Positions 17,095 through 27,500 of a stretch of 64,000 nucleotides of DNA are shown piece by piece. Numbering within the stretch: the stretch's first letter is position 1; every line of letters starts with the position of its first letter. Under the pieces are notes generated by a model. The model was not told where the DNA came from. It did no database searches and saw only the letters and a program-made list of their open reading frames with translations. The position numbers and the translations under genes are program-made. Source of the DNA: Aureisphaera galaxeae (GTDB lineage Bacteria; Bacteroidota; Bacteroidia; Flavobacteriales; Flavobacteriaceae); NCBI RefSeq assembly GCF_028561275.1, contig NZ_JAQQTF010000002.1, forward strand, positions 466,812-530,811. Reading direction: 5' to 3'.

Positions 17095-18273
17095 TTATTT
17101 GAAAGCGTTGTGCCCAGTAATATCCAAGCCAGTAATCAATAGGTGGATATCGTGCGTTCCTTCATAAGTGATCACACTTTCCAAGTTCATCATGTGGCGC
17201 ATAATGCTGTATTCGCCAGTAATTCCCATTCCACCCAAAATCTGTCTTGCCTCACGGGCTATTTTAATGGCCATGTCCACGTTGTTTCGTTTAGCCATGG
17301 AGATTTGAGCAGAAGTAGCTCGGCCTTCATTTTTTAATTGCCCCAAACGAAAAGCCAACAATTGCGCCTTAGTAATTTCGGTAATCATCTCGGCTAATTT
17401 TTTCTGTTGCAATTGGAAAGCAGCAATGGGCTTACCAAATTGGATACGTTCCTTAGCGTATCGAAGCGCGGTATCGTAACAATCCATAGCGGCTCCAATG
17501 GCTCCCCAAGCAATTCCATAACGGGCAGAATCCAAACACCCTAGAGGAGCTCCCAATCCAGATTTGTTGGGCAATAGGTTTTCTTTGGGAACTTTTACGT
17601 CTTGAAAGATCAATTCTCCAGTAGCACTCGCACGCAGTGACCATTTATTATGTGTTTCTGGAGTGCTGAATCCTTCCATCCCGCGTTCCACTACCAATCC
17701 ATGAATACGTCCTTCTTCATTTTTAGCCCAAACCACGGCAACGTCACAGAAAGGAGAGTTGGAAATCCATAGTTTTGCACCATTCAAAAGATAGTGGTCG
17801 CCCATATCCTTATAGTTTGTGACCATACCGGCAGGGTTACTTCCAAAATCTGGTTCGGTAAGTCCGAAGGACCCCATCCATTCACCTGTAGCTAACTTGG
17901 GAAGGTATTTGTTGCGTTGCTCTTCGGTTCCGTATTTCCAAATAGGGTACATCACCAAAGAAGATTGTACAGAAGCCGTAGATCTAACCCCACTGTCCCC
18001 TCTTTCAATCTCCTGCATGATCAATCCATAGGAAATCTGATCCAATCCTGCACCTCCATACTCTACCGGAATATAGGGGCCAAAAGCACCGATTTCGGCT
18101 AAGCCGGGAATGATGGATTTTGGAAATTCCGCTTTTTGGGCAGCATCTTCAATGATAGGGGAAACATCACGCTTTACCCAAGCACGGGCAGCATCACGAA
18201 TTAACTTGTGTTCTTCGGTTAAAAGATCGTCCAGTAAGTAGTAATCTGGCGCTTCGAATAAGTCAGGCTTCAT
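17095..18273 (-). CDS. Acyl-CoA dehydrogenase, glutaryl-CoA-dehydrogenase-like
   Basis: 392 residues from ATG 18271-18273 (MKPDLFEAPDYYLLDD), the family length. A longer frame begins at 18324, but a -7-like TAAATTTG (about 18298 on this strand) would put transcription start between the two. Motifs: FAD/substrate contacts in FGLTEPDFGSNP (about 131-142), LGGMGITGEYSI near 354, and catalytic Glu in NLESVITYEGTHDIHLLI near 370-375. These enzymes oxidise acyl-CoA to enoyl-CoA with FAD and pass electrons to ETF; the GcdH branch also decarboxylates. The specific acyl group is inferred only. Lone gene with its own terminator. Confidence 0.88.
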   Translation of the reverse strand: MKPDLFEAPDYYLLDDLLTEEHKLIRDAARAWVKRDVSPIIEDAAQKAEFPKSIIPGLAEIGAFGPYIPVEYGGAGLDQISYGLIMQEIERGDSGVRSTASVQSSLVMYPIWKYGTEEQRNKYLPKLATGEWMGSFGLTEPDFGSNPAGMVTNYKDMGDHYLLNGAKLWISNSPFCDVAVVWAKNEEGRIHGLVVERGMEGFSTPETHNKWSLRASATGELIFQDVKVPKENLLPNKSGLGAPLGCLDSARYGIAWGAIGAAMDCYDTALRYAKERIQFGKPIAAFQLQQKKLAEMITEITKAQLLAFRLGQLKNEGRATSAQISMAKRNNVDMAIKIAREARQILGGMGITGEYSIMRHMMNLESVITYEGTHDIHLLITGLDITGHNAFK

Positions 18274-18358
18274 CTGATTAAATTTTTGGTCGTCAAATTT
18301 AGTTATTGCAGATGAATAACGCATTTATTTAAAGCGAAATATTTGAAGAAATTACAAA

Positions 18359-19447
18359 TTATTGGTTCAGGAATTCGGCCAATAATCTATGAAAGTGGTG
18401 TACCCCTTTTTCACGTTTCGGAGAAAAGCGTCCCGCTTTGTAAAATGTAGAGTTCACCCCTTTCTGTACATTTTCTACTACAAACTCATCTTCACGCTCC
18501 ACTTTTTCCAAGGCACTTCCAGCCCCCTTGTCCAGTTTTGATGGATCGTACACATAGGAAATAAATGAGACCTTGGTTCTATTTATATCGATGGGTTTTA
18601 CCACATTGACAGAAAGGCCCCACGGGTAAAAATTGAACATCATATTGGGAAAAACCCAATAGTAATAAGCCGCAACGTTCTTTCCATAGTCGATATGCCC
18701 TTCAGGCAAGTCGAAAACTTCGGTGGCTTCGTTGGTATACCCTATCTGAAGGTTGCAATAATCGTATACTTCGGTGGTATAGCTTCCGTAATCCAATGCC
18801 TTGCTCAATCCCTCATGGACGAAGGGAATATGAAAACCTTCCAGATAGTTGTCGCAGTACAAGGCCCAATGCGCGTGTACTAGAAAATCCTTGCAAAGTA
18901 CTTCGTTCAATTTAAACTCATGAAGCGGCAAGAAACCGACCCGTTCATTCATTTTTTCAATAACCGAAGTAAAGTCGATACGGGTATCCAGGCCTACAAA
19001 AAGGAAAGGCCCCCATTTTTCTAGTGGAAATCTATGAAGATTGTCGCAAGGTCTAGGGAAATCCTCAGCTTCCTCGAACTCTGGCATGCTTTCAAACGTT
19101 CCGTCAAGATCAAAGCGTCTGCCATGGTACATGCAGATGAGTCGCTTCGATTTTCCGGGGTGCAGGGCAACCAAATTCCCTCTATGGGTACAGACGTTTG
19201 TTAGGCAACTAATATGGTCGTCTTCATTTCTAGTGAGGAGGAGAGGCTCTGTTAGGTAATTTTCCAATAGCACAAACGGATATACCGATTGGGGTAATTG
19301 AACCAAGTCTTCATCCCCAATCCATTGCCAGGATTTCAAGAAAATCTTTTCCTTAATGGCATCAAAAACCTCCTGATCCCTATAGAAAGATGCTGGGAGT
19401 GTTTCGGCTTTGGTGATATCTGGATGAATGTGAAATGTACCTTTCAT
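18359..19447 (-). CDS. Rieske non-haem iron oxygenase, alpha subunit
   Basis: 362 residues. The Rieske cluster ligands are Cys86-Thr-His88 and Cys105-Met-Tyr-His108 (VCTHRG and CMYHGRRFDL). The catalytic domain has DNYLEGFHIPFVHEGL near 197-212, giving the two histidines of the mononuclear iron site. These enzymes hydroxylate aromatic rings or quaternary amines (choline or carnitine monooxygenase-like), receiving electrons from a reductase/ferredoxin. No dedicated reductase lies beside it. It is followed by the acyl-CoA dehydrogenase on the same strand with an 85-bp gap, suggesting but not proving a catabolic pairing. Confidence 0.87.
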   Translation of the reverse strand: MKGTFHIHPDITKAETLPASFYRDQEVFDAIKEKIFLKSWQWIGDEDLVQLPQSVYPFVLLENYLTEPLLLTRNEDDHISCLTNVCTHRGNLVALHPGKSKRLICMYHGRRFDLDGTFESMPEFEEAEDFPRPCDNLHRFPLEKWGPFLFVGLDTRIDFTSVIEKMNERVGFLPLHEFKLNEVLCKDFLVHAHWALYCDNYLEGFHIPFVHEGLSKALDYGSYTTEVYDYCNLQIGYTNEATEVFDLPEGHIDYGKNVAAYYYWVFPNMMFNFYPWGLSVNVVKPIDINRTKVSFISYVYDPSKLDKGAGSALEKVEREDEFVVENVQKGVNSTFYKAGRFSPKREKGVHHFHRLLAEFLNQ

Positions 19448-19521
19448 GTAGCTAATAAATGTATATTTAGCATTCCTTAAATGTAAGTAATTAAAAAATA
19501 AGACTCTTTCATAGGTAGCCT

Positions 19522-20832
19522 ATGGGCAAGGAACCGCAAAAAATTGGACTCATCATTACGACTGCCCTAGTGGTCGGAAATATGATTGGTTCCGGGATAT
19601 TTGTGTTGCCTGCTACGTTGGCCTCCTATGGTAGTATTAGTCTTGTGGGATGGATATTTACGGCAGCAGGTTCATTGGTTTTGGCCAAGGTGTTTAGCAA
19701 TTTCAGTAAGCTAATTGTGAATAAAAGCGGTGGTCCTTATGCGTATGCGAGGGCTGGTTTTGGCGATTTCATAGGATTTTTAGTCGCTTGGGGCTATTGG
19801 GTTTCCATATGGATCACAAATGGAGCTATCGCGATAGCCATTGTGAGTGCCTTGAGTTTCTTTTTTCCCGTGCTAGAAACCACGCCCGTATACTCCATTA
19901 GTTTGGGATTGGCTTTTATTTGGTTCTTCACTTGGATCAATTCCTTGGGAATAAAGGAATCCGGGAAAATTCAAGTAGTCACAACCGTGTTAAAATTATT
20001 GCCCCTGTTTTTCGTAATAGTGGTAGGGATTTTCTTTTTCAATAGTGCCCATTTCCCATCTTTCAATGAATCTGGCGAAAGTACCTTTTCGGCACTTTCC
20101 GCCGTGGCTACTCTTACGCTGTTTGCCTTTTTAGGATTGGAAAGCGCAACCATTCCCGCTGCAAATGTTCATGAACCCCAGAAAACCATACCGAAGGCCA
20201 CTATGTTGGGAACACTCATTGTAACCTTGGTGTATATCTCGGGAACCGTCGTGCTCTTTGGAATTTTACCTCTGGACACCTTAGCGAATTCCCCAGCACC
20301 CTTTGCCGAGGCTGCGAAACAAATAGGCGGGGAATATGCTGGTTATTTTGTAGCCGCAGGAGCCGGAATTGCTGCTATTGGGGCTTTGAACGGCTGGATT
20401 TTGATCATGGGGCAGATTCCCATGGCATCCTCAAAAGATCAATTATTCCCAAGAGTATTTAGAAAGGAAAACAAAAAAGGGGTTCCTATTGTGGGATTGA
20501 TCATAGGAAGTGTTTTGTCTTCTTTGGTCATGTTAATGAATTATACCGAGGGCTTGGTACAGCAATTCGAATTCATGGTTTTGCTCACCACCTTGTGCTG
20601 CCTTGTCCCTTATTTATTTACGGCGGCATCCTATGCTTTGGTGAAAATTGAAAAAAAGTTTCAGGTGCATGAGAAACTATATGCGATAGTGCTATCTGCC
20701 TTAGCATTCGCGTATTCCATTTGGGCCATATACGGATCGGGAAGTGATACCGTTTTTTATGGTTTCCTATTGTTGTTAATGGGGGTTCCCCTATATGTCC
20801 TCATGAAATGGAACCAAAAAAATAATCCATGA
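19522..20832 (+). CDS. Amino-acid permease of the APC superfamily
   Basis: 436 residues with about twelve membrane helices. Helix 1 carries the APC substrate-backbone motif GNMIGSGIFVLPA (residues 18-30), as in AdiC-type arginine/agmatine antiporters. Helix 6 region: TLFAFLGLESATIPAANVHEPQKTIP, typical of the same branch. Its stop overlaps the next start by four bases (ATGA), coupling it to an arginine-deiminase-like enzyme, which suggests arginine or a methylated arginine as the substrate. That substrate is inferred from context. Confidence 0.88.
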   Translation: MGKEPQKIGLIITTALVVGNMIGSGIFVLPATLASYGSISLVGWIFTAAGSLVLAKVFSNFSKLIVNKSGGPYAYARAGFGDFIGFLVAWGYWVSIWITNGAIAIAIVSALSFFFPVLETTPVYSISLGLAFIWFFTWINSLGIKESGKIQVVTTVLKLLPLFFVIVVGIFFFNSAHFPSFNESGESTFSALSAVATLTLFAFLGLESATIPAANVHEPQKTIPKATMLGTLIVTLVYISGTVVLFGILPLDTLANSPAPFAEAAKQIGGEYAGYFVAAGAGIAAIGALNGWILIMGQIPMASSKDQLFPRVFRKENKKGVPIVGLIIGSVLSSLVMLMNYTEGLVQQFEFMVLLTTLCCLVPYLFTAASYALVKIEKKFQVHEKLYAIVLSALAFAYSIWAIYGSGSDTVFYGFLLLLMGVPLYVLMKWNQKNNP

Positions 20833-21707
20833 AAGAAACACATCATTCAGAATACTTAAAACTTAATTCTGTGTTCATTAAACCCGCAGCGAATGCGTTT
20901 GTTTCTAATGAGCTATTAGAGAAGCAGTGGAACGAACTAAACTACTTGTCCCAGCCCGATTTCAATGAAGCTCTTGCCGAATACGAATCTTTTGAAGCTA
21001 TACTTTCTAATAATGGAGTCGAAATGTTGCATTTTCCGAAGGATCATGCAGTGACTATCGATTCCATTTATTGTAGGGATGCGGCTATAGCTACAGACTA
21101 CGGAATGATCATTTGCAATATGGGTAAATGGGACAGAAGAAATGAGCCGAACTCACAGAAACAGACCTATCTGGAAAAGAAGATCCCAATCCTCGGAGAA
21201 ATCGAGGCACCTGGCACTTTAGAGGGCGGCGATGTGGCTTGGTTGGACAAGAGGACGCTGGCCGTGGGGCTTACCTATAGAACCAATAGTGCATGGATTT
21301 CACAGCTTAAGGGACTCCTAGAGCCTAAAGGGATTACTGTTTTGGTGGCTGAAATGCCCCACTATAAAGGCCCGGAGGATGTTTTTCATCTTATGTCCGT
21401 TTTAAGTCCGGTGGATAAGGATTTGGCGGTTGTTTATTCTCCCTTAATGCCTATTTCATTTAGAAATGAACTCCTTGAACGGGGAATACATCTAGTTGAG
21501 GTTCCAGACGATGAGTTTGAAGCCATGGGATGCAATGTATTAGCATTGGCTCCTAGAAAATGTGTTATGGTAGAAGGAAACCCTAAGACTACGCAAGCCT
21601 TGTTAGATGCGGGTTGCGAGGTAATGTTATACAAAGGAGAGCATATTAGTGTTAAGGGAGGCGGTGGTCCTACCTGTCTTACACGTCCTTTGTTGAGAAG
21701 CTTTTAA
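20829..21707 (+). CDS. Arginine-deiminase-superfamily hydrolase, DDAH-like
   Basis: 292 residues. It has the guanidine-modifying fold: an acidic LEGGD at 131-135, His187 in PEDVFHLMS, and the nucleophile Cys283 in the C-terminal GGGGPTCLTRPLL. These are the catalytic set of dimethylarginine dimethylaminohydrolase and arginine deiminase, which release an amine or ammonia to give citrulline. Length is close to DDAH and shorter than arginine deiminase (about 400). Coupled by a 4-bp overlap to a permease gene. Whether it acts on arginine, methylarginine or another guanidine needs assay; I call it DDAH-like. Confidence 0.82.
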   Translation: MKETHHSEYLKLNSVFIKPAANAFVSNELLEKQWNELNYLSQPDFNEALAEYESFEAILSNNGVEMLHFPKDHAVTIDSIYCRDAAIATDYGMIICNMGKWDRRNEPNSQKQTYLEKKIPILGEIEAPGTLEGGDVAWLDKRTLAVGLTYRTNSAWISQLKGLLEPKGITVLVAEMPHYKGPEDVFHLMSVLSPVDKDLAVVYSPLMPISFRNELLERGIHLVEVPDDEFEAMGCNVLALAPRKCVMVEGNPKTTQALLDAGCEVMLYKGEHISVKGGGGPTCLTRPLLRSF

Positions 21708-22421
21708 CTACATTTTCAGATAAAAATCCTTGACCAATTCCACGTATTCAGGAGTATATTGGTGTCGCTCTATTTCTATGGTAAGATGTTCATGAACGAT
21801 TTCCGAAGGCTGAAATGAAAACTCGATTAGGCTTCTTTTTTCTTCGGAAGTGGAGGTGCCTTTCACACGGCAAATTCGGTTGGGGTGTAAACCATGTTCT
21901 TTGGCTAGTGAAACAAAGGATGATTCCTCTTTTCTAGGAAGCACAACCGCGAAACGGCCCTTTTCGGATAGTAAATGAGCTGCGCAAACGATTAAATGCT
22001 GAAAAGGAAGGGCGTCTGCAAACCGTGCTGTGTTTCTGGAATCATCATTGCTTTTGTAGTCTTCCGAATAAAAAGGAGGGTTGGAAATAATAAGATCGTA
22101 ACTGTCGTCCATTTCGCTTGCGAATTCCTGAACAGAGGCATGATAACAGAACAACCGATCCCCCCAAGGAGAATTTTCGAAGTTTTCCGAACACTGTTCG
22201 TAAGCATCGTCATCTATTTCGATGGCATCAATAACTTCTGCAACACTGCGCTGTGCCAATTGTAGCGCTATCACACCAGTTCCTGCACCTACATCAAGGA
22301 TGCTATCGGGAGCGTGTTCCAGAGAAGCCCAAGCCCCCAATAGGACACCGTCGGTGCCAATCTTCATAGCACATCGGTCTTGGGCCACAGTAAATTCCTT
22401 GAATTGAAAGGGAACACTCAT
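21708..22421 (-). CDS. trmN: tRNA1(Val) (adenine-37-N6)-methyltransferase-type enzyme
   Basis: 237 residues, class I SAM fold. SAM motif ILDVGAGTGVIALQLAQR near 41-58 and the N6-adenine catalytic tetrapeptide NPPF (DLIISNPPFYSEDY) near 110. The family (YfiC/TrmN6) methylates A37 of tRNA-Val in E. coli. It begins in the last base of the rimM stop (TAATG), and follows rpsP and rimM, a ribosome/tRNA maturation operon. The exact target in this organism is inferred. Confidence 0.85.
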   Translation of the reverse strand: MSVPFQFKEFTVAQDRCAMKIGTDGVLLGAWASLEHAPDSILDVGAGTGVIALQLAQRSVAEVIDAIEIDDDAYEQCSENFENSPWGDRLFCYHASVQEFASEMDDSYDLIISNPPFYSEDYKSNDDSRNTARFADALPFQHLIVCAAHLLSEKGRFAVVLPRKEESSFVSLAKEHGLHPNRICRVKGTSTSEEKRSLIEFSFQPSEIVHEHLTIEIERHQYTPEYVELVKDFYLKM

Positions 22422-22945
22422 TATAGGTAGAGTTCTATAAGTCCTTCGGGTGCTTCCAATACCATCTTTTTGTTTGCTCGATCTACTTCTTTGATGATAT
22501 CGTCGTTAATGGGAATAAGTACTTCTTTTCCCTTGTGGTCTATTTCCAACAAATGTTGTGAGGTAGCATCATTTACCCCGATAATTTCTCCCAACTCCCC
22601 GAAATTCACATCCGTAGCCGTAAATCCAATGATTTCATGGTAGTAAAACTTATTCCCGGTTAATTTGGGAAGCAAATTCAAAGGGAGAAACAGTTCTTTT
22701 CCCAATAAGGCTTCCGCGTTCGCTTCGGTTTCCACTTCTTCAAACTTTATACGCAGTAAGCTGCTTTTGTGTAGGGAAAGTTGTTCTATAAAAAATGGAA
22801 TCAAATTTTTGTTGGTTTCAACAAAAACAGATTCCATTTTTAAAAACTGTTCGGGATCGTCGGTATCTAATTTTACCAATAACTCTCCCTTAAAACTGTA
22901 TTTTTTTACGATTTTGCCAACGAAGAAACAATCCTTCTTTTGCAT
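22421..22945 (-). CDS. rimM: Ribosome maturation factor RimM
   Basis: 174 residues. Starts with FVGKIVKKYSFKGELLVKL, the RimM N-terminal beta barrel, and ends with a PRC-barrel (HEIIGFTATDVNFGELGEI and LIPINDDIIKEVD). RimM binds S19 and helps the 30S head mature; its gene classically follows rpsP, as here, at 10 bp. Overlaps trmN by one base. Usual length. Confidence 0.95.
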   Translation of the reverse strand: MQKKDCFFVGKIVKKYSFKGELLVKLDTDDPEQFLKMESVFVETNKNLIPFFIEQLSLHKSSLLRIKFEEVETEANAEALLGKELFLPLNLLPKLTGNKFYYHEIIGFTATDVNFGELGEIIGVNDATSQHLLEIDHKGKEVLIPINDDIIKEVDRANKKMVLEAPEGLIELYL

Positions 22946-22955
22946 CGTAAAGGAT

Positions 22956-23504
22956 TTACTCCTCCTCTTTAGCAGCCTCTTCAGTTGCTGCTGCAGGAGC
23001 TTCTTCGGTAGCAGCTTCCACTGCTTCTTCTGCCGGAGCCTCTTCTACTTCTGGCTCTGGGTTGTTAGCAGCGATACGAGCTTCGTTTACTGCTTTTTCA
23101 GCTTCTAAAGCTTCGGCTTTCGCTTTTGCCTTAGCATCCGCCAATTTTCCTTTTTTGGCATCTACCGCTTTTCCTTTCTCCTCTAACCAAGCATTGAATT
23201 TCTCTTCCGCTTGCTCTTCGGTCAAAGCACCCTTTCTCACACCTTCTGCCAAGTGCTTCTTAAGCATAGCTCCTTTGTATGAAAGGATAGCTCTTGCGGT
23301 ATCTGTAGGCTGAGCTCCATTCTGAAGCCATTGTACGGCACCGTCTATGTTAAGGTTGATTTGGGCTGGGTTTACATTGGGATTGTAAGTACCTAATTTC
23401 TCTAGGAATTTACCATCTCTTTTTGCGCGACTGTCTGCCGCTACGATCCAGTAAAAAGGCTTTCCTTTCTTACCGTGTCTTTGTAATCTGATCTTTACAG
23501 GCAT
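22956..23504 (-). CDS. rpsP: 30S ribosomal protein S16 with long Ala/Glu C-terminal tail
   Basis: 182 residues, about twice the common length. Residues 1-80 are the S16 core ([43 protein letters not shown]). Residues about 110-182 form a low-complexity tail rich in Ala, Glu and Lys, ending in alternating [16 protein letters not shown]. Such tails are frequent in Bacteroidota S16. First gene of the rpsP-rimM-trmN operon, with a -7 box TATCTTTG on this strand at 23559-23552. Confidence 0.95.
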   Translation of the reverse strand: MPVKIRLQRHGKKGKPFYWIVAADSRAKRDGKFLEKLGTYNPNVNPAQINLNIDGAVQWLQNGAQPTDTARAILSYKGAMLKKHLAEGVRKGALTEEQAEEKFNAWLEEKGKAVDAKKGKLADAKAKAKAEALEAEKAVNEARIAANNPEPEVEEAPAEEAVEAATEEAPAAATEEAAKEEE

Positions 23505-23551
23505 AATAATTAATTTTTGAGGTACACGACCTCGGTTTTAATTTGAGTGCG

Positions 23552-23559
23552 CAAAGATA
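23552..23559 (-). promoter_or_regulatory. -7 box of the rpsP operon
   Basis: Minus strand TATCTTTG, 48 bp upstream of the rpsP ATG. The -33 match is weak. Confidence 0.5.
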
Positions 23560-23601
23560 CCATTATTTTACTTTAAAATTAGGTAGATCGAACTTTTATT
23601 T

Positions 23602-23609
23602 TATATTTG
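23602..23609 (+). promoter_or_regulatory. -7 box of the lipoprotein gene, divergent from rpsP
   Basis: TATATTTG fits TAnnTTTG, 27 bp upstream of the ATG at 23636. The divergent -7 box for rpsP is 42 bp away, so the two promoters are back to back. Confidence 0.5.
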
Positions 23610-23635
23610 TTACAACCTATTTATGCAAAAATACC

Positions 23636-24454
23636 ATGAGAAGACTAATTCTACTAGTAGTATTAGTAGCAACTGCGTTTATGGCAGGATGTGAAACTAC
23701 CGAAGACAACAGCCCCGCTCTTCAAGGTCAGATGGAAGATTTTTTCTACAAAGCCGCTGATGTACGGGCTCAAAAGAACGTGGATGGTACCTATACCATT
23801 CAGGGTGTTACCCAAGATGAGAAATTGACACTTCATTTACGAAGTGGACAATTATTGACGTATCCGCTAGGAGAAGGTTCTCCAAGTTATGCAACATATG
23901 AAGATCCCTTCGGAAATGTATATACAACATCTCCCTACGGTTCTGGTGAAATTACACTAACAGATCGCTGTATTTCCTGCGGTTGGCTTACCGGTAAATT
24001 CACTTTTACGGCCATTCAAGAAGGGATAGATACTATTACTGTGGATAAAGGTGTATTCTTCAAGGTCTCCTTCTTGGAAGGAGGATTACCTGGAGGGGAT
24101 ATTGATCCACAAGCTTCCGATGGAACCATGAGCGCAAGGGTAGGAGCGTTAGATTATGACGCCAATACCGTTATTGCTACGTTGGAAAATGACATCATTA
24201 AGATAGAAGGTTTTCAAGGAGGACAGATTATTAAAGTGATCATTCCGTTCGACGGAGTATCTGGAAACTATAATCTTCCTACCGAAGGATTCTCCGCTTC
24301 TCTTACCACAGATGGTACGGAAGACCCGGCGGTATCTGGACTTATATCCATTAATTTTAACAACACTACTACCCGACAGGCCCGAGTGTTTTTCTCTTTC
24401 GTTACAGCAGGCGGAGTGGAAGTCACTATGGGGAATACAAGGGTAAACTATTAA
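23636..24454 (+). CDS. Lipoprotein of unknown function (DUF6252-like)
   Basis: 272 residues from the ATG at 23636. The longer frame from 23543 would start upstream of the promoter. The signal peptide ends in a lipobox (VATAFMAGC, Cys18). The mature part has a repeated beta pattern (DNSPALQGQMEDFFYKA, then GDIDPQASDGTMSARVGALD near 165-190), resembling Bacteroidota lipoproteins annotated DUF6252, a match I am not certain of. Divergent from rpsP; ends with its own strong terminator. Confidence 0.75.
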   Translation: MRRLILLVVLVATAFMAGCETTEDNSPALQGQMEDFFYKAADVRAQKNVDGTYTIQGVTQDEKLTLHLRSGQLLTYPLGEGSPSYATYEDPFGNVYTTSPYGSGEITLTDRCISCGWLTGKFTFTAIQEGIDTITVDKGVFFKVSFLEGGLPGGDIDPQASDGTMSARVGALDYDANTVIATLENDIIKIEGFQGGQIIKVIIPFDGVSGNYNLPTEGFSASLTTDGTEDPAVSGLISINFNNTTTRQARVFFSFVTAGGVEVTMGNTRVNY

Positions 24455-24476
24455 ACACTTATAGCAAATTGAAGAA

Positions 24477-24503
24477 ACCGGGCATTTGCCCGGTTTTTTT
24501 TGT
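24477..24503 (+). terminator. Rho-independent terminator of the lipoprotein gene
   Basis: ACCGGGCA and TGCCCGGT form a hairpin followed by eight Ts (24477-24500), 23 bp after the stop. Confidence 0.9.
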
Positions 24504-24587
24504 TTATAACTGAAGGGGTTTTGTGTACAACTTTCAGAATCCCATAAGGGCTTTATTTCTTACTTTTACCTATTCACGAAAGTCCTT

Positions 24588-27500
24588 ATGTATTTAATTT
24601 TCGATACCGAAACTACGGGGTTACCCAAAAACTACAATGCCCCTGTAACCGACACCGATAACTGGCCTAGATGTATCCAAATTGCATGGCAATTGCATGA
24701 CGATATGGGAAGGGTAGTTTCGCATGAGGATTATTTAATACAGCCCGACGGATTCGACATTCCTTATGATAGTGAGCGAATCCATGGAATTTCTACCGAT
24801 TTGGCTCGAGAAAGAGGAGTTCCGTTAAGAGAGGCTTCCGAACGTTTTATAGAAGCCTTGTCCCAAGCAACATATATTGTAGGGCAGAATGTAGGGTTCG
24901 ACGTGAATATCATGGGTTGTGAATTTTACCGATTGGGAATGGATAACCCTATGCCCAATATGCCCGTATTGGACACCTGTACGGAGACCACGGCACAACT
25001 TTGTCAGATTCCGGGAGGACGAGGAGGAAAATTTAAACTTCCCACCCTTACAGAACTGCACCAATTTCTGTTCGATGTACCATTTTCTGAAGCACACAAT
25101 GCAACGGCAGACGTAGAAGCTACGACCCGTTGTTTCTTGGAATTGGTAAGAAGGCGCATTTTTACGGAAGAGGAGTTGGATGTTGCTCCCGATTATTTTG
25201 AGACATTCTCCAAGGAGAATCCACAGCCCATAGCGTTCATCGGGCTAAAACATATCAACTTAAAAGCGGCTTCCGATGAAATTCGAAAGTCACTGGAGTC
25301 ACAAACCCAAACCACCGAAATCTCTTCCGAAGAGATAGAGGAGAACATTGCAACGCTCCAGGACCTGCCGTTCGCACATTTACACAATCATTCGCAGTTC
25401 TCCATACTACAATCGACTTCGGCAACCAAAGATTTGGTAAATGCAGCCATTGCCGATGGGATGCCCGCTGTCGCCTTAACCGATACGGGAAATATGATGG
25501 GGGCGTTTCATTTTACCAAAGCTGTAAACGATTATAATAAGTCCTTAGAAGAAGGCGAAGAGCACAAAGCCATTAAGGCCATAGTGGGATGTGAGTTTTT
25601 CGTCTGCGAAAAGCACGATGACAAAACCGTAAAGGACAACGGGTATCAGATTGTGATGTTGGCCAAGAACAAGAGAGGTTATCACAATTTGGCCAAAATG
25701 GCGTCCATTGCCTACACCCAAGGGTTTTATTATGTCCCTAGGATCGATAAAGAGGTCATAGAACAGTACAAGGAGGACATCATAGTACTCACTGGAAGTC
25801 TGTATGGGGAAGTGCCTTCAAAGGTTCTGAACATTGGTGAAAAACAAGCCGAAGAAGCCCTTTTGTGGTGGAAAGAGACTTTCGGGGAGGACCTGTACAT
25901 AGAAATCATGCGGCACAATCAGGAGGACGAACAACGCGTGAACGGAACCCTGATAGAGTTTTCGAAAAAACATGATATAAAACTCGTAGCCTGTAACAAT
26001 ACCTATTATATATCCAAGGAAGATGCAAATGCCCACGATATTTTGTTGTGTGTAAAGGATGGTGAGAAACAAGCTACACCTATTGGAAGGGGGCGCGGTT
26101 ATCGTTACGGATTGCCCAATCAGGAATACTATTTTAAGAGTCAGGAAGAGGTAAAGAAGTTATTCCAAGACCTTCCTGAAGCGATAGCGAACATTTCAGA
26201 AATTATAGATAAAGTAGAGCCATTTTCCTTGGCAAGGGAGGTTTTACTTCCAGCATTCGATATTCCCGAAGAGTTTCAGGATCCTATGGACAAAGAGGAT
26301 GGCGGCAAACGTGGTGAGAATGCTTATTTGCGCCATATTACTTATGAAGGAGCCAAGCGTCGATATGAGGAGCTTACCGATGAAATTAAGGAGCGTTTGG
26401 ACTTTGAGTTAGACGTAATTGCCAATACAGGATATCCGGGATACTTCCTCATTACTGAAGACTTTATTAGGGAAGCCAGAAATATGGGTGTTTCCGTAGG
26501 ACCCGGAAGGGGTTCTGCTGCGGGAAGCGCCGTGGCCTATTGTTTGGGGATTACGAATATAGACCCGATCGAGTACGACCTCCTTTTTGAGCGTTTCCTG
26601 AATCCAGATCGTGTGAGCATGCCCGATATCGATATCGATTTTGATGATGAAGGTCGTGGTAAAGTTATGGACTATGTAATTAATAAGTATGGGGAAAACC
26701 AAGTAGCCCAGATTATTACTTACGGTACCATGGCGGCCAAATCCTCCATTCGGGATACGGCTCGGGTACTGGATCTTCCTTTGAATGATGCCGATCGTAT
26801 TGCGAAGCTCATTCCGAATATGACCAAATTGAACAAGATCTTCGCCATGGACGAAAAAACCTTGCGGAGTAAGTTCAGGAGTGATGAATTGCCTAAGGTG
26901 AATGAGTTGCTCAATCTATCTGAAGGAAGCGATTTAGAAGCGGACACAATTAATCAGGCAAAGATTCTGGAAGGATCCGTTCGCAATACAGGAATCCATG
27001 CCTGTGGGGTGATCATTACGCCCGATGATATCACCAATTTTGTACCTGTAGCTACAGCCAAAGATTCTAATCTGTACGTAACCCAGTTCGATAACTCGGT
27101 TGTGGAAAGTGCTGGACTACTGAAGATGGATTTCTTAGGGTTGAAGACCCTGACCCTTATCAAGGATACGGTGAAGATTGTTTGGCATAAACATGGAGTG
27201 GAATTAGATCCCGATAATTTCCCGTTGGATGATGAGAAAACCTATGAATTGTTCCAACGTGGGGAGACGGTAGGGATATTCCAGTACGAATCCCCTGGAA
27301 TGCAGAAGCACATGAAGGACCTAAAGCCGACGGTCTTTGCGGATCTCATCGCCATGAATGCCTTGTACCGCCCGGGTCCTATGGAATACATTCCAAGTTT
27401 TATTCGTAGAAAGCACGGCGTGGAGGAGATTTCTTATGATTTGCCGGCCATGGAGGAATATTTGAAGGAGACCTACGGAATTACAGTATATCAGGAGCAG

